Source of the DNA: an uncultured Latescibacterota bacterium
Lineage (GTDB): Bacteria; Latescibacterota; UBA2968
Reading direction: 5' to 3'
DNA: 64,000 nt
Assembly (NCBI GenBank): GCA_958295785.1
Contig: OY282377.1
Location: 262,394-326,393, forward strand
The notes under the pieces were generated by a model. The model searched no databases and was not told the origin of the DNA. It saw nothing but the letters and a program-made list of their open reading frames with translations. The position numbers and the translations under genes are program-made. Below, in pieces: positions 55,539 to 64,000 of this stretch. Position 1 is the stretch's first letter; each line of letters begins with the position of its first letter.

Positions 55539-56621
55539 ATGTTCCGCTATTGCTTCATCTTGCTGTTCGGTTTAGGTGTCGCGTTTGAAGCGCGTGCATT
55601 TGACGATGCCTTGCCCGTGCGAGGGATTACGATTTCAACGCACGGGGGTGGGCGCGATTGGGCGCGGGACGAGATGGTTTCAACGTTGCGGGATATTAAA
55701 ATTCTGGGGGCAAACTGGGTGGCGATCCATCCCTACGCGGGGATTTCACAGGACGGGTCGGTCGGGCTGAGGCGATTTGAAGGGGCCGGGGATTCTGCGC
55801 CGGCGCATTGGACGCGCCCGATTGTTGAGGCCCATGCACAGGGCTTGAAAATTTGCATCAAGCCGCATCTGGCATACTGGCGGTCGGGATTTGAATGGCG
55901 AGGCGAGATTGCGTTTCGCTCTGAGGAAGAATGGGCGCGCTTTTGGGCGGATTATCGGGCGTGGATTTTGTCCGTGGCCCATGCCTGCAAAGATGCCGAT
56001 GCGTTTGTCGTGGGCACGGAATTGGATAAGACCCTGCATCACGAGGCCGAGTGGCGCGCACTGATTGCGGAGGTGCGAAAGGTGTATCGGGGGCGGGTGA
56101 CGTACGCGGCGAATTGGTCGGATTACAAGCGCGTGCCATTTTGGGATGCGTTGGATGTGATCGGCATTCAGGGCTATTTTCCGATTTCCCAAAAGGAACA
56201 GCCCACCGAGGCCGACCTTCGCGCTGGATGGGAGCGGTTGGCCGAGGAATTGCGCGCTTATGGCGAAGCGATAGATCGCAACATCGTATTGACCGAGTTG
56301 GGATATAACCAATCGTATCGCACGGCGGCAGAGCCGTGGGCGTATCGCGTGGATGACGCTGGCGCGAGGCCCTTACAGGAAATGTGCTGGCGCGTCGCGC
56401 TCGAGGCCATTGAAAACGAACCGCGCATTGCCGGCGCGTTGCTGTGGAAATGGTTTCCAAATCCGCGACCCATTGGACGGGATTTCCAGTTGGCAACGCC
56501 GCGCATTATGCCCATTATTGCCCGCGCATGGCAAGGCGAGGTTCCCGTCATCACATTTGACGAAGAGGCGTACAAACGCTGGCGCGAAGCGCGAAGACGC
56601 AGGCGGTCGAATCGAGACTGA
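55539..56621 (+). CDS. Exported TIM-barrel glycoside hydrolase-like protein (GH113-type)
   Basis: 360 residues. The start at 55539 has AGAGG upstream and begins a signal peptide (CFILLFGLGVAFEARA). The barrel shows LGANWVAIHPYAG, LKICIKPHL, then FVVGTELDKT and VLTELGYN at the ends of strands 4 and 7, the two catalytic Glu places of clan A hydrolases. LLWKWFPNP near the end is also usual. Related proteins act on beta-mannan-type chains; the substrate here is open. The C-terminus is very basic (EARRRRRSNRD). Confidence 0.72.
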   Translation: MFRYCFILLFGLGVAFEARAFDDALPVRGITISTHGGGRDWARDEMVSTLRDIKILGANWVAIHPYAGISQDGSVGLRRFEGAGDSAPAHWTRPIVEAHAQGLKICIKPHLAYWRSGFEWRGEIAFRSEEEWARFWADYRAWILSVAHACKDADAFVVGTELDKTLHHEAEWRALIAEVRKVYRGRVTYAANWSDYKRVPFWDALDVIGIQGYFPISQKEQPTEADLRAGWERLAEELRAYGEAIDRNIVLTELGYNQSYRTAAEPWAYRVDDAGARPLQEMCWRVALEAIENEPRIAGALLWKWFPNPRPIGRDFQLATPRIMPIIARAWQGEVPVITFDEEAYKRWREARRRRRSNRD

Positions 56622-56650
56622 AGGCAAAAGTTTCGCTGATAGGAGCAATG

Positions 56651-57313
56651 ATGAACACACAAAGTTATGAACTCGGCACGATTGAGGCATCTGAGCAACT
56701 CATTCACGATCTGTATATCGACTTACGCAAAAAAGCCAACCACTGGGCGGCTATCACGCATCAAACGGCTCAAGCGAGGATGGGATATGTTGGACAACAT
56801 CTCGTCAGTGTTGTAACGGGGTATCGAGGGGGGCGTTCAGGGGCCAGAGGTAAAGACCTGATTCTGCCGAATAATGAACATGCAGAAATCAAGACTTGCT
56901 ATCGAGTTGATCAATTGGGGAAATGCAACGACTGCGGTGCGAGAGTCGCGAGTATAGAATTGTCCCGTCCTGAATGTGAATCGAAAAACCTACAACGAAA
57001 TGACGACTCAAAATGGTTAATTGGCATACGCCACGAGGAAGAATTTGCAAGTGTTTTGGAACCCAAATACTACTATCTCGTTCTCTTTGAATTTACAGAT
57101 CTCCATTCTCCCCATACGATACAATCTTCTATATGGCGCGTTGAATCCAAGGCGCCGGGTTTCTCGCTGTGTATGATAGATTACTACAAGAATATACGTC
57201 CAGCTTCGCGTTCAAAGGCCCCGTTCAATCTCTGGCCTTACCAACTGAAATTCGATGTCATGAGACCCTATCTGATATACCGTTCTTTGATTACACTGGG
57301 TGACGAAATTTAA
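56651..57313 (+). CDS. Type II restriction endonuclease, MamI-like
   Basis: 220 residues. The ATG at 56651 is preferred to 56648 because AGGAG lies five bases before it. ARGKDLILPNNEHAEIKTC gives the D...ExK catalytic set of PD-(D/E)XK enzymes. A CNDCGARVAS segment and a later Cys may bind zinc. The overall order (AARMGYVGQHLVSVVTG-like region, then the active site, then WLIGIRHEEEF) matches the MamI family as I recall it, so the target may resemble GATNNNNATC. It overlaps the next gene by 14 bases and faces a DNA methylase at 57733. Confidence 0.65.
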   Translation: MNTQSYELGTIEASEQLIHDLYIDLRKKANHWAAITHQTAQARMGYVGQHLVSVVTGYRGGRSGARGKDLILPNNEHAEIKTCYRVDQLGKCNDCGARVASIELSRPECESKNLQRNDDSKWLIGIRHEEEFASVLEPKYYYLVLFEFTDLHSPHTIQSSIWRVESKAPGFSLCMIDYYKNIRPASRSKAPFNLWPYQLKFDVMRPYLIYRSLITLGDEI

Positions 57314-57566
57314 GACGCTGACCTTTCCTCGCCGGAATGAAGCTCAACTTCACCCACTAAAATCACTACCTGATTACTCTCAGTCCCGGAATTTCACAAA
57401 GAAAAAGATATTGAAGTTCGCGGAATATCAAGGTTTTCAGGTAGAGGGCGCGCAGAGTAAATCAAAGCTATTAGAAGCGATACAAAATTTGTTAGACCTG
57501 GGACAAAGCGATCCCCACATGATTGCAGACAATCTCGCCAAAGCACTCTACTTGGATGACATATGA
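57300..57566 (+). CDS. Small restriction-locus protein (88 aa), possible SAP-like DNA-binding domain
   Basis: Starts at a GTG inside the end of the endonuclease gene, in another frame (coupled translation). KKKILKFAEYQGFQVEGAQ followed by KSKLLEAIQNLL has the spacing of a short helix-extended-helix such as SAP domains. Its stop overlaps the ATG of a third gene that is cut off by the MITE. It may help DNA binding or regulation in the restriction system. Confidence 0.55.
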   Translation: MTKFKTLTFPRRNEAQLHPLKSLPDYSQSRNFTKKKILKFAEYQGFQVEGAQSKSKLLEAIQNLLDLGQSDPHMIADNLAKALYLDDI

Positions 57567-57652
57567 TACCACCATTCCGCATTGCCACCTTTAATCCGCG
57601 AAAAAACAGAACCCTACTTAGAAGCCCTAACATAAAGAAATCAAGCGTCTGA
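57563..57652 (+). pseudogene. Truncated third gene of the restriction operon
   Basis: ATG at 57563 overlaps the previous stop as ATGA, reading MIPPFRIATFNPRKNRTLL before entering the MITE at 57621 and stopping at 57652. No downstream part is found after the MITE, so the gene is lost beyond 19 native codons. Family not recognised. Confidence 0.5.
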
Positions 57653-57732
57653 AACAGATGCGTGAACACCCGCAGGAACGCCTCAAAGTCGGCCTCTCAC
57701 AAATCCATGTCAACGCTTTTTGTTAGGGACTC
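57621..57732 (-). mobile_element. 112-bp MITE-like derivative of the IS5 element at 6048
   Basis: Both ends match the 926-bp element (left: GAAGCCCTAACATAAAGAAA, right: TGTTAGGGACTC) and TTA flanks both sides, but the transposase gene is deleted. It could be moved in trans by the full element. Confidence 0.85.
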
Positions 57733-59676
57733 TTAGGCTGAAAGATCGATGCTTTGAAAAAGGACTTCTTGCTCAAATGCACACTCATTGAGCCTTTGAT
57801 TGAGTTCTGTTTCGAGACGCAAGGCGTTGATGATCTTATCCAATGCCTTTTTCCCCTGAACTTCTGTCGAAGTTGTACACCGCTTCATCAGCGTATCGGG
57901 GATGGGGATATCCAGCAAATCGTCGGCATATAAATGAGCTGTCTGTCCCCTTACCAATCTCTGGATCTGGGCCACAACAGAGGGAAGGCGCAAGTAAGCC
58001 AACAGCGCGTAAGGGTCAATTTTTTCTTTGTTTGGACGCAAGAGCATGACTTCGCCTACGATAGAAGCATTTCCGCCCACCCATTTGGGAATTTTATGCA
58101 CGATATCGACTTTTTTTGCAATGTATATCACGGAATGCGCCGAAGATGTCAGGAGAATATCTCCTTCTTTTACAATCAGATTTTGCTTTGCTCTTTTGGG
58201 GATTTCAGAACAATCTATAAAGTTTCGGTCTCGAGGTTGCCAGTTGATCCCGTTGCCCGTTAGATTTCCCACTTTGACGACAAAGAGGCCATCTGGCGTA
58301 TAATTCTTGCGCGGTGGGGTTTTGCCAGTTGTGGCAAATTCTACAATATCCCGAAGTTTGAATTTGCTCTGTATGGAATTTTCTGCGGTCATCAGATTTT
58401 TCAGATAGGAAAAAGTGGCGTGCTTTGAGACTGTTGGAAGCATTCGGCAAACGCCTCGATTTTTGTTCTCGGCCAGAGATTTTTTTAAGTCTTCTGGCAG
58501 TTTGATCAATTGGTTCTCTGCGCGAAACCGACCCGTAGCATCAAATCCCACATTTGTAACATCGGCGAACGCGATGGTTATGCGATCAGAAGCCTCTGCC
58601 TTGGAAATGAATTTTTTGATAAAGAGGACGATTGTCGATGTTTGCGTGCCAGTCGCAGCAAACGTCTCGGGAGGGAGGGAAACCGCAGCATAGATATAAC
58701 CGAGTTGATCCAAAGCCTTTCGGGCGGTTTCCAAATTTGAGTTCGTCAGCACGCTCTTTGGCAATACGATAGCGAGAATACCGCCGGGCTTGAGGTATTT
58801 GATCGCCTGTTCAATAAAAATCACTTCGCTTTGCTGTCGATTGACGAGGCCCCCCTTTTTTGACTTGCAGGTCTCAAAACCCCGCAGGTCGTAAGAAGCA
58901 TTGTATAACGCAACGCCAAAAGGGGGATTGGTAAATATCACATCGAAATTTTCGGGGCCCAGCCAATTTTCAGGGCAATTGAAATCTGGATACAGAGAAT
59001 CCACGAGTTGGCGATGAAAAGTAGTGCCCGCGAAATGACCCAAATTGAGTTCTGACAAAAGCAGCATCCGGGGATTTTTATCAGTGCCCCAAATCGCAAC
59101 TTTTTTCGATGACGGTTGTTGACTCATAAATTTGAGCGTTTCAATTAAAAAGGTGCCCGAACCGCACGCAGGATCGTAAACAGCATCTTCCGGCCCCGGG
59201 ACGACAAATTCGACCATCATTCTCACGACATCATCAGGCGTGAGATAAATCCCCAAACCGCGGCGGATTTCTGGAGATAAGAACTCGCGCAATGCGGCAC
59301 TCCGCACATCATAAGGTACGCTCGAGAAATTGATCTCCTTAAAGACTTCACAGATCGATAAGAGTGCCGTATCGCTGAGATGAAAACGCGCATCTTTCCA
59401 CAAGTCTTGAAACCACGAATTGAAGGTTTTTACATACTGTGCGAAAAGGGCTTTTATTTGCTCTGCTAAATTTTTGTTTAACGGAGCAAATAATCCATTT
59501 AAGCTAAAATCCGTTGGGTAAGCGAGCTCTGGCCCCGATTCTTCATTGGCCTGTTTGAAAAATAAAAATTTTAGCAATTCATCAAAAGCTTCTTGGGGTT
59601 GTAAACCATCTATATTACGCATAATATCATGCGTGCGTGAATATAGAGAAGCCAGTTTGAACTGATCGGTATTCAC
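57733..59676 (-). CDS. N6-adenine DNA methylase with C-terminal target-recognition domain
   Basis: 647 residues. GTG at 59676 is preferred, with AGGAGG five bases ahead; the ATG one codon upstream is too close. The N-terminal helical domain (residues 1-150) is followed by the SAM site VYDPACGSGTFLIETL and the catalytic NPPFGVAL, as in HsdM-type gamma-class enzymes. From about residue 420, KLRDIVEFATTGKTPPRKNY begins an HsdS-like recognition domain, so modification and specificity are in one chain. It faces the MamI-like nuclease and is its likely partner. The stop codon lies in the TTA duplicated by the MITE. Confidence 0.85.
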   Translation of the reverse strand: MNTDQFKLASLYSRTHDIMRNIDGLQPQEAFDELLKFLFFKQANEESGPELAYPTDFSLNGLFAPLNKNLAEQIKALFAQYVKTFNSWFQDLWKDARFHLSDTALLSICEVFKEINFSSVPYDVRSAALREFLSPEIRRGLGIYLTPDDVVRMMVEFVVPGPEDAVYDPACGSGTFLIETLKFMSQQPSSKKVAIWGTDKNPRMLLLSELNLGHFAGTTFHRQLVDSLYPDFNCPENWLGPENFDVIFTNPPFGVALYNASYDLRGFETCKSKKGGLVNRQQSEVIFIEQAIKYLKPGGILAIVLPKSVLTNSNLETARKALDQLGYIYAAVSLPPETFAATGTQTSTIVLFIKKFISKAEASDRITIAFADVTNVGFDATGRFRAENQLIKLPEDLKKSLAENKNRGVCRMLPTVSKHATFSYLKNLMTAENSIQSKFKLRDIVEFATTGKTPPRKNYTPDGLFVVKVGNLTGNGINWQPRDRNFIDCSEIPKRAKQNLIVKEGDILLTSSAHSVIYIAKKVDIVHKIPKWVGGNASIVGEVMLLRPNKEKIDPYALLAYLRLPSVVAQIQRLVRGQTAHLYADDLLDIPIPDTLMKRCTTSTEVQGKKALDKIINALRLETELNQRLNECAFEQEVLFQSIDLSA

Positions 59677-59791
59677 CATGACCTCCTGTCGGGAAATAAT
59701 TTTAAACCCGAAAAGAATCATTCTGTTTTTATCGTACGGGACGATTTTCTGAGGCGAGCATTTGTTGTTGGCGGAAGAGGCCAACCATCCA

Positions 59792-61108
59792 TTACAGCCG
59801 TTGGGCAAGTTCGAGAAATGTCTGCTTTGCCACTGCGTTTATGCCGATTTGGAACGGACCGGGGCCCGCTTTGGTGTAGTGATTTGCCCGATCAACTTCA
59901 TACCCACCTTCTGGAATGAGCGCGTCTGTCGGCATGTAATTGCGCCCATCCTGACAATATCCCCAGGCGATGAGATTGGCGTCATTGAGATGGGTTCTGA
60001 GCAGGGGCAGCCATTCGGCCACGACCTCATTGCCGAGCCACGCGACGGTGTGTTCCTCTGCCAATCGAATAAGCCCAACGGCCCAGGGCAAAAAGCGTGC
60101 GGGGGGGATGCCAGCGGCGAAACGCTCGACCCAGTACGCGCCGAGATTGCGCTCGAGTTCTGCCTCGCGCTCGGCGAGGGCTTCCCAATGGGCGCGTGGC
60201 AAAATCGCGTCTCTATCGCGCGGGGCCAGCGCGAATCCCGATACGCAGTTGAGATCCAAGTCCAAATTTTCACCCCCTGATGCCAGCGCCGAAAGGACAT
60301 CATCGGCGAGTTGCGCGCCCGTTGCCACGACATCCTGCGGCGTGGCTTTGCGAAAGGTGTCTGAACCCGCCAAGCGGCGCGGTCGAATATTGCCGGCGAG
60401 TCCCTGAATGAATTGCGCGTGCGTGTTTGGGCCGAGGATTTCGACCAAGCGATTGCGACACACGCCGGGAAAATCAGCCGAAAGACCATCCCATGCAAAG
60501 CTATAGACCATCACGGGATGGCATCCGTAATTAAAAAGCACGCAACGCCCGTCTTCTGCGGCGAGGTCCATAACCCAAAGGTCGCGGTTTATATAGCCCT
60601 CCGGATTCGGCCCCATCCCCATACTGCCATCGGCATTCCGCCTTCGCCTGTTGATCCCAATTTCAGATGTGCCGCGATGTACGCGAACCGCAACCGGTTG
60701 CATGTTTTCGATGGCTTTGAGCACCATTTTCACCGTGCGAGACAGCAGGCTGTTTTCATACGCCTCGAGTGCTTTGGGTTTGCGCTCGGTCGTTGCATAT
60801 CCCTCAAATCCAGACATGGGGCCGCTGTGCGTATGCGAAAAATTGACGACGATTGCTTCAAAAGGAATCCCGGTCATTGCGGTCAACTCGCAGCGCAAAC
60901 GGCTTGTCGCGTGCCACGTCATGCCGATCATGTCTATCGAAATCCAGACCGTGCGATAGCCTTTTTGATCTTCGATCACGACCGCCTGCGCGACCAGCGG
61001 ATCGAGCACCTCTGCGCCCGGCGAAAACCTCGGCCCTCGACCACCCATTGGAAGGCCCAATGGCGGCGTTGAATCAAATTGCGCCCAACCAGCTTTTGCA
61101 TAAGACAT
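59792..61108 (-). CDS. Neutral/alkaline ceramidase-like hydrolase (N-terminal domain type)
   Basis: 438 residues from the ATG at 61108, with GAGG upstream. The SYAKAGWAQFDSTPPLGLPMGGRG start, WISIDMIGM, and VVNFSHTHSGP (zinc ligand pair) match the catalytic domain of neutral ceramidases, as does NYGCHPVM with a further His. There is no signal peptide and the usual Ig-like C-terminal domain is absent, so the real substrate may be another amide or ester. It stands alone. Confidence 0.8.
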   Translation of the reverse strand: MSYAKAGWAQFDSTPPLGLPMGGRGPRFSPGAEVLDPLVAQAVVIEDQKGYRTVWISIDMIGMTWHATSRLRCELTAMTGIPFEAIVVNFSHTHSGPMSGFEGYATTERKPKALEAYENSLLSRTVKMVLKAIENMQPVAVRVHRGTSEIGINRRRRNADGSMGMGPNPEGYINRDLWVMDLAAEDGRCVLFNYGCHPVMVYSFAWDGLSADFPGVCRNRLVEILGPNTHAQFIQGLAGNIRPRRLAGSDTFRKATPQDVVATGAQLADDVLSALASGGENLDLDLNCVSGFALAPRDRDAILPRAHWEALAEREAELERNLGAYWVERFAAGIPPARFLPWAVGLIRLAEEHTVAWLGNEVVAEWLPLLRTHLNDANLIAWGYCQDGRNYMPTDALIPEGGYEVDRANHYTKAGPGPFQIGINAVAKQTFLELAQRL

Positions 61109-61307
61109 TGTGAACCTCGCTTTCACCCCATCAGAATGGGGATATTTTGTCCAGCGTCTGCACTTTGGAATAAAATAAGACCTGACCGGGAATCATTTCC
61201 CGCATCGCTTTTCATGTCCTTTTTGCTACCAAAAAAGCCGGGCGAGCAGTATAATAAACCATCCGTTGGCAATCAACTGCCATTTCCAAACGGTTCCAAT
61301 GTCCGCG

Positions 61308-61329
61308 GTGTGGGGGCATCGCCCCTACG
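61308..61329 (+). repeat. Dispersed repeat R1, shortened copy
   Basis: GTGTGGGGGCATCGCCCCTACG, followed by the same TTTCTATCCTCGC seen after the copy at 12030. Confidence 0.6.
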
Positions 61330-61368
61330 TTTCTATCCTCGCCTCTCGCCTCCAATGACCACTGACCC

Positions 61369-62790
61369 ATGAGCAACAAACAATTGACAACCGCATCGCC
61401 GGACTATTCGCGCATTCCCAGCGTGGATCGGGTGCTCAAAGAGCGAGCGATTCAAAAGTTGTCTGCACGTTGCGGAATGCCCGTTTTGACCGCTGTTGTT
61501 CGGCAGGCCATTGACTGCGTGCGGGGGTTGATGCGCGGTGGCGAATTTGTGGGCGAATCGCGGGACGAGTTGATCGAACAAATCGTCTCGGATGTGCAAA
61601 CCCGATTGGCGGAGCGGCTCGCGCCAAATCTCAAGCGCGTCATCAATGCGACTGGGATCATTTTGCACACAAATTTGGGCCGTGCGCCCCTGCCCGAGGT
61701 TGCCGTGAAACAGATCGCCGAAGTTGCGGGTTCTTATAGCAATTTGGAATTGGACTTGGATTCTGGACAACGCGGGTCGCGCATCGCGCTTGTGGAAGAC
61801 CTGCTGTGTGAATTGACCGGCGCAGAAGCCGCTGCGATTGTCAACAACAATGCCGCGGCTGTTTTGCTGACTTTAAACACCATGTCGCAGGGCAAAGAGG
61901 CCATTGTCTCGCGCGGGCAACTGGTCGAAATTGGCGGGTCGTTTCGCATTCCCGATATTATGGCGCGAAGCGGTACGCGGCTCGTGGAGGTGGGAACGAC
62001 CAATCGCACGTATCTGCGCGATTACGAAGCGGCTATAACGGAAAATACGGGACTGTTGCTGGCGGTGCATCCGAGCAATTACAAGGTGATGGGATTTAGC
62101 GCGGAAGTTTCACCCGCAGAACTGGTGGCTTTGGGGCAACAACGCGGCGTGCCTGTGGCGCACGATTTGGGCGGCGGGGTGCTGATTGACCTGCGCGATT
62201 GCGGGTTGCCCTACGAACCGCTGGTCTCCGACAGCATTGCCGCAGGAGTGGATGTGGTGATGTTTAGCGGGGATAAAATTCTCGGCGGGCCACAGTGTGG
62301 AATTGTGGTGGGCAAGCGAGAGCCCCTTGTGCAAATTCGGCAAAATCCCCTGATGCGCGCCCTGCGTTGCGGAAAGCTGACGTATGCCGCGCTGGAAGCC
62401 ACGTTGCAGTTGTTCTCAAATCCCGAGACATTGACGCGGGAACATCCCACATGGCGCATGTTGACGGAATCCGTGACCGTGGTCGAGCGGCGCGCTCGGC
62501 GGTTGTTGCGCGCTATCGGCGATCTCAAAGGCTTTGCCTGTGAATTGGTCGATTCCCATGCACAAACCGGCAGTGGGGCCTTGCCTTTGGAAAATATCCC
62601 GAGCTTTGCCGTCGCCATATCAGGCGGCGATATTTTGACGCTGTCCGTTGCGTTGCGCCGCCACGACCCGCCCGTGGTCGGCTATGTGCGCGACAATCGG
62701 TTATTTTTAGATGTGCGTACCCTAAGTGATCGCGAAGTGGGTATTGTGAGCGATGGAATAAAAAGCGCGAATAGACGAATAGACGAATAG
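61369..62790 (+). CDS. selA: L-seryl-tRNA(Sec) selenium transferase
   Basis: 473 residues, normal for SelA. It converts Ser-tRNA(Sec) to Sec-tRNA(Sec) with selenophosphate, using PLP. The N-terminal tRNA-binding domain (IPSVDRVLKERAIQKL) is followed by VINATGIILHTNLGRAPL, the AAAIVNNNAAAVLLTL loop, VGTTNRTYLRDYE, and the PLP Lys in VVMFSGDKILGGPQCGI. No clear ribosome site precedes the ATG at 61369. The stop codon lies inside a tandem repeat of GAATAGAC units. selB follows after repeat R2. Confidence 0.95.
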   Translation: MSNKQLTTASPDYSRIPSVDRVLKERAIQKLSARCGMPVLTAVVRQAIDCVRGLMRGGEFVGESRDELIEQIVSDVQTRLAERLAPNLKRVINATGIILHTNLGRAPLPEVAVKQIAEVAGSYSNLELDLDSGQRGSRIALVEDLLCELTGAEAAAIVNNNAAAVLLTLNTMSQGKEAIVSRGQLVEIGGSFRIPDIMARSGTRLVEVGTTNRTYLRDYEAAITENTGLLLAVHPSNYKVMGFSAEVSPAELVALGQQRGVPVAHDLGGGVLIDLRDCGLPYEPLVSDSIAAGVDVVMFSGDKILGGPQCGIVVGKREPLVQIRQNPLMRALRCGKLTYAALEATLQLFSNPETLTREHPTWRMLTESVTVVERRARRLLRAIGDLKGFACELVDSHAQTGSGALPLENIPSFAVAISGGDILTLSVALRRHDPPVVGYVRDNRLFLDVRTLSDREVGIVSDGIKSANRRIDE

Positions 62791-62804
62791 ACGAATAGAC
62801 GAAT
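62768..62804 (+). repeat. 8-bp tandem repeat at the end of selA
   Basis: More than four units of GAATAGAC; the selA stop codon is in the middle, so unit number changes after it would not alter the protein. Confidence 0.8.
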
Positions 62805-62805
62805 C

Positions 62806-62832
62806 GTAGGGACAGGCCCCCGTGCCTGTCCG
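62806..62832 (-). repeat. Dispersed repeat R1, inverted copy
   Basis: GTAGGGACAGGCCCCCGTG then CCTGTCCG, abutting the tandem repeat. Confidence 0.65.
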
Positions 62833-62839
62833 AAGCAGC

Positions 62840-62961
62840 GGTCAGTGGTCAGTCCTCGCCCAACAGCCCCGAAACCCTACACGCTTCGTTGATGAATGGG
62901 CATGAGGATGGAGTACAACGGGCTACTTCTCAAGTCCGTTCACCGGATAGTTGTACCCCGT
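62840..62961. repeat. Dispersed repeat R2, second copy (inverted)
   Basis: The reverse complement matches 55390-55514 with scattered changes, including TTGATGAATGGGCATGAGG and GTTGTACCCCG. It lies between selA and selB. Confidence 0.8.
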
Positions 62962-62996
62962 ATTGGGTGGGATTCATTAAAAGGAGCGCGAGGCTG

Positions 62997-64000
62997 ATGG
63001 CGCATGTGATTGTTGGAACAGCCGGGCATATCGATCACGGGAAGACCGCGCTGGTGAAAGCACTGACTGGCATTGAAACCGATACCTTGCCCGAAGAGCG
63101 AGATCGCGGCGTGACGATAGACATTGGCTTTGCCTACTGGAAAGACAATGTGACCATCATCGACGTGCCGGGGCACGAGCGGTTTGTCAAAAACATGGTG
63201 ACGGGGGTGTGTACGGTCGATCTCGTCCTTTTTGTGGTGGCTGCCGACGACGGCGTGATGCCGCAAACGCGCGAGCATCTGGGCATTTTGAATCTGCTGG
63301 GCGTGCCCCGCGGCATTGTGGTGCTGACAAAGGTCGATCTGGTGGAAGACGATTGGTTGGAACTGGTCGAGGAAGAATTGCAGGAGGTGTTTGCCGAAAC
63401 CTTTTTGGAAGACGCGCCCATTGTGCGCGTGTCATCCCTGACCGGCGAGGGGATCGACGACTTGCGCGGGGTGATTGAGGAAGAGATCGCAACTATTGAA
63501 GCGCGGGCAGACCGAGGCGTGTTTCGCTTGCCCATAGACCGCGCGTTTTCCGTGCAGGGCTTTGGCACGGTGGTCACGGGCACGGTGATTTCGGGCGCGG
63601 TGCATGTGCGGGACGAACTGGCATTGTTGCCCGCGGGCAAAAACGTGCGCGTGCGCGGGGTGCAAACGCATGGGCAAGATGTGGAGGCGGCGCGGGTGGG
63701 CGCGCGGGCAGCCATCAATGTGAGCGGGGTTGTCGTGGATGAGGTGGCACGCGGCGATCTGCTCGTTCAGCCGGGCTATTTTGAGACCACGTATATGATC
63801 GACGCACGCTTGCACATGTTGCCAGACGCGCCCGCAGAGGTGACAAATCGCACGCGCGTGCATTTGCTTATGGGACCGCGAGAAGTCTTGGCCCGCGTGG
63901 TGTTGCTCGAAAGCGAGATTTTGTTGCCGGGCGATTCCCAACTCGTGCAACTGCGCTTGGAAGAACCCGGCGTTGCCGCACGGGGCGACCGGTTTGTGAT
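62997..64000 (+). CDS. selB: Selenocysteine-specific elongation factor SelB (partial)
   Basis: The first 334 codons; the gene runs off the right edge. ATG at 62997 with AAGGAG eleven bases upstream. The GTPase motifs are G1 [14 protein letters not shown], a Thr-containing switch I (GVTIDIGF, as typical for SelB rather than EF-Tu), G3 [12 protein letters not shown] and G4 LTKVDLV. Domain 2 follows with [15 protein letters not shown], then domain 3. SelB carries Sec-tRNA to UGA codons that have a SECIS hairpin. Paired with selA, it shows a selenocysteine pathway. Confidence 0.96.
   Translation, partial: MAHVIVGTAGHIDHGKTALVKALTGIETDTLPEERDRGVTIDIGFAYWKDNVTIIDVPGHERFVKNMVTGVCTVDLVLFVVAADDGVMPQTREHLGILNLLGVPRGIVVLTKVDLVEDDWLELVEEELQEVFAETFLEDAPIVRVSSLTGEGIDDLRGVIEEEIATIEARADRGVFRLPIDRAFSVQGFGTVVTGTVISGAVHVRDELALLPAGKNVRVRGVQTHGQDVEAARVGARAAINVSGVVVDEVARGDLLVQPGYFETTYMIDARLHMLPDAPAEVTNRTRVHLLMGPREVLARVVLLESEILLPGDSQLVQLRLEEPGVAARGDRFV

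Noticed and set aside
62768-62804. Phase variation of SelA through the GAATAGAC repeat
   Set aside because: The stop codon lies within the repeat so that added units after it leave the protein unchanged; effect on translation is unlikely.
1-64000. tRNA, including tRNA-Sec near selA/selB, rRNA or CRISPR array
   Set aside because: No cloverleaf-like sequence with CCA-type end or TTCGAATC-type loop, no rRNA stretch and no regularly spaced repeats with unique spacers were seen by eye; a tRNA search tool would settle the first.

Overview
The window reads as chromosomal DNA of a GC-rich, Gram-negative-type, uncultured bacterium: there are lipoprotein signals, a likely outer-membrane beta-barrel protein and an exported cytochrome c/PQQ-type dehydrogenase. 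The gene mix (Gfo/Idh/MocA oxidoreductase, enolase-superfamily dehydratases, ceramidase-like hydrolase, Uma2 and Rpn nucleases, short GC-rich intergenic repeats) resembles what I recall of Poribacteria/Latescibacterota-like genomes. That placement is inference only. I saw no rRNA, tRNA or CRISPR array.

Layout. 1-6.0 kb: a partial gene end, then a membrane glycosyltransferase-like gene and a related gene broken by two copies of one 1092-bp IS. 6.0-7.4 kb: an IS5-family element and an older IS5 remnant. 7.5-10.6 kb: a catabolic trio (rhamnonate-dehydratase-like, BKACE, hotdog). 10.6-22 kb: an Rpn nuclease with a likely internal second start, phosphatase, beta-barrel protein, PepA, Uma2, MBL and Gfo/Idh proteins, VOC protein, a methyltransferase/nuclease fusion and a sugar dehydrogenase. 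22-31 kb: membrane and surface-glycan-type genes, several sharing one C-terminal module; an IS630 copy splits a small gene at its head. 32-41 kb: a beta-lactamase-like hydrolase, a second enolase-family enzyme, an FAD oxidoreductase, SMC and a nuclease/phosphatase-fold lipoprotein. 41.3-44.6 kb: an adenine methylase broken by two different ISs. 44.6-55.3 kb: MoaA, nitrite/sulfite reductase, an unknown protein, ferredoxin, GltB and GltD. 55.5-61 kb: a TIM-barrel hydrolase, a MamI-like restriction-modification locus with a 112-bp MITE, and a ceramidase-like gene. 61.3-64 kb: SelA and the start of SelB.

How genes work together. MoaA (molybdopterin), a siroheme nitrite/sulfite reductase, ferredoxin and GOGAT form a plausible assimilation block feeding ammonia into glutamate. 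SelA and SelB show that the organism can probably insert selenocysteine. The glycosyltransferase-type membrane proteins with the shared C-terminal module, a polysaccharide-deacetylase-like lipoprotein and a methyltransferase suggest surface-glycan work, but much of that locus is decaying (frameshift, nonsense codon, IS hits).

Most interesting: (1) the recurring C-terminal module, with a pair of cysteines present or absent together; (2) an Rpn gene with a strong in-frame Shine-Dalgarno and ATG for a C-terminal isoform; (3) two genes each broken by two ISs whose reading frames can mostly be rebuilt; (4) an internally deleted IS5 derivative inserted in a restriction-modification locus.
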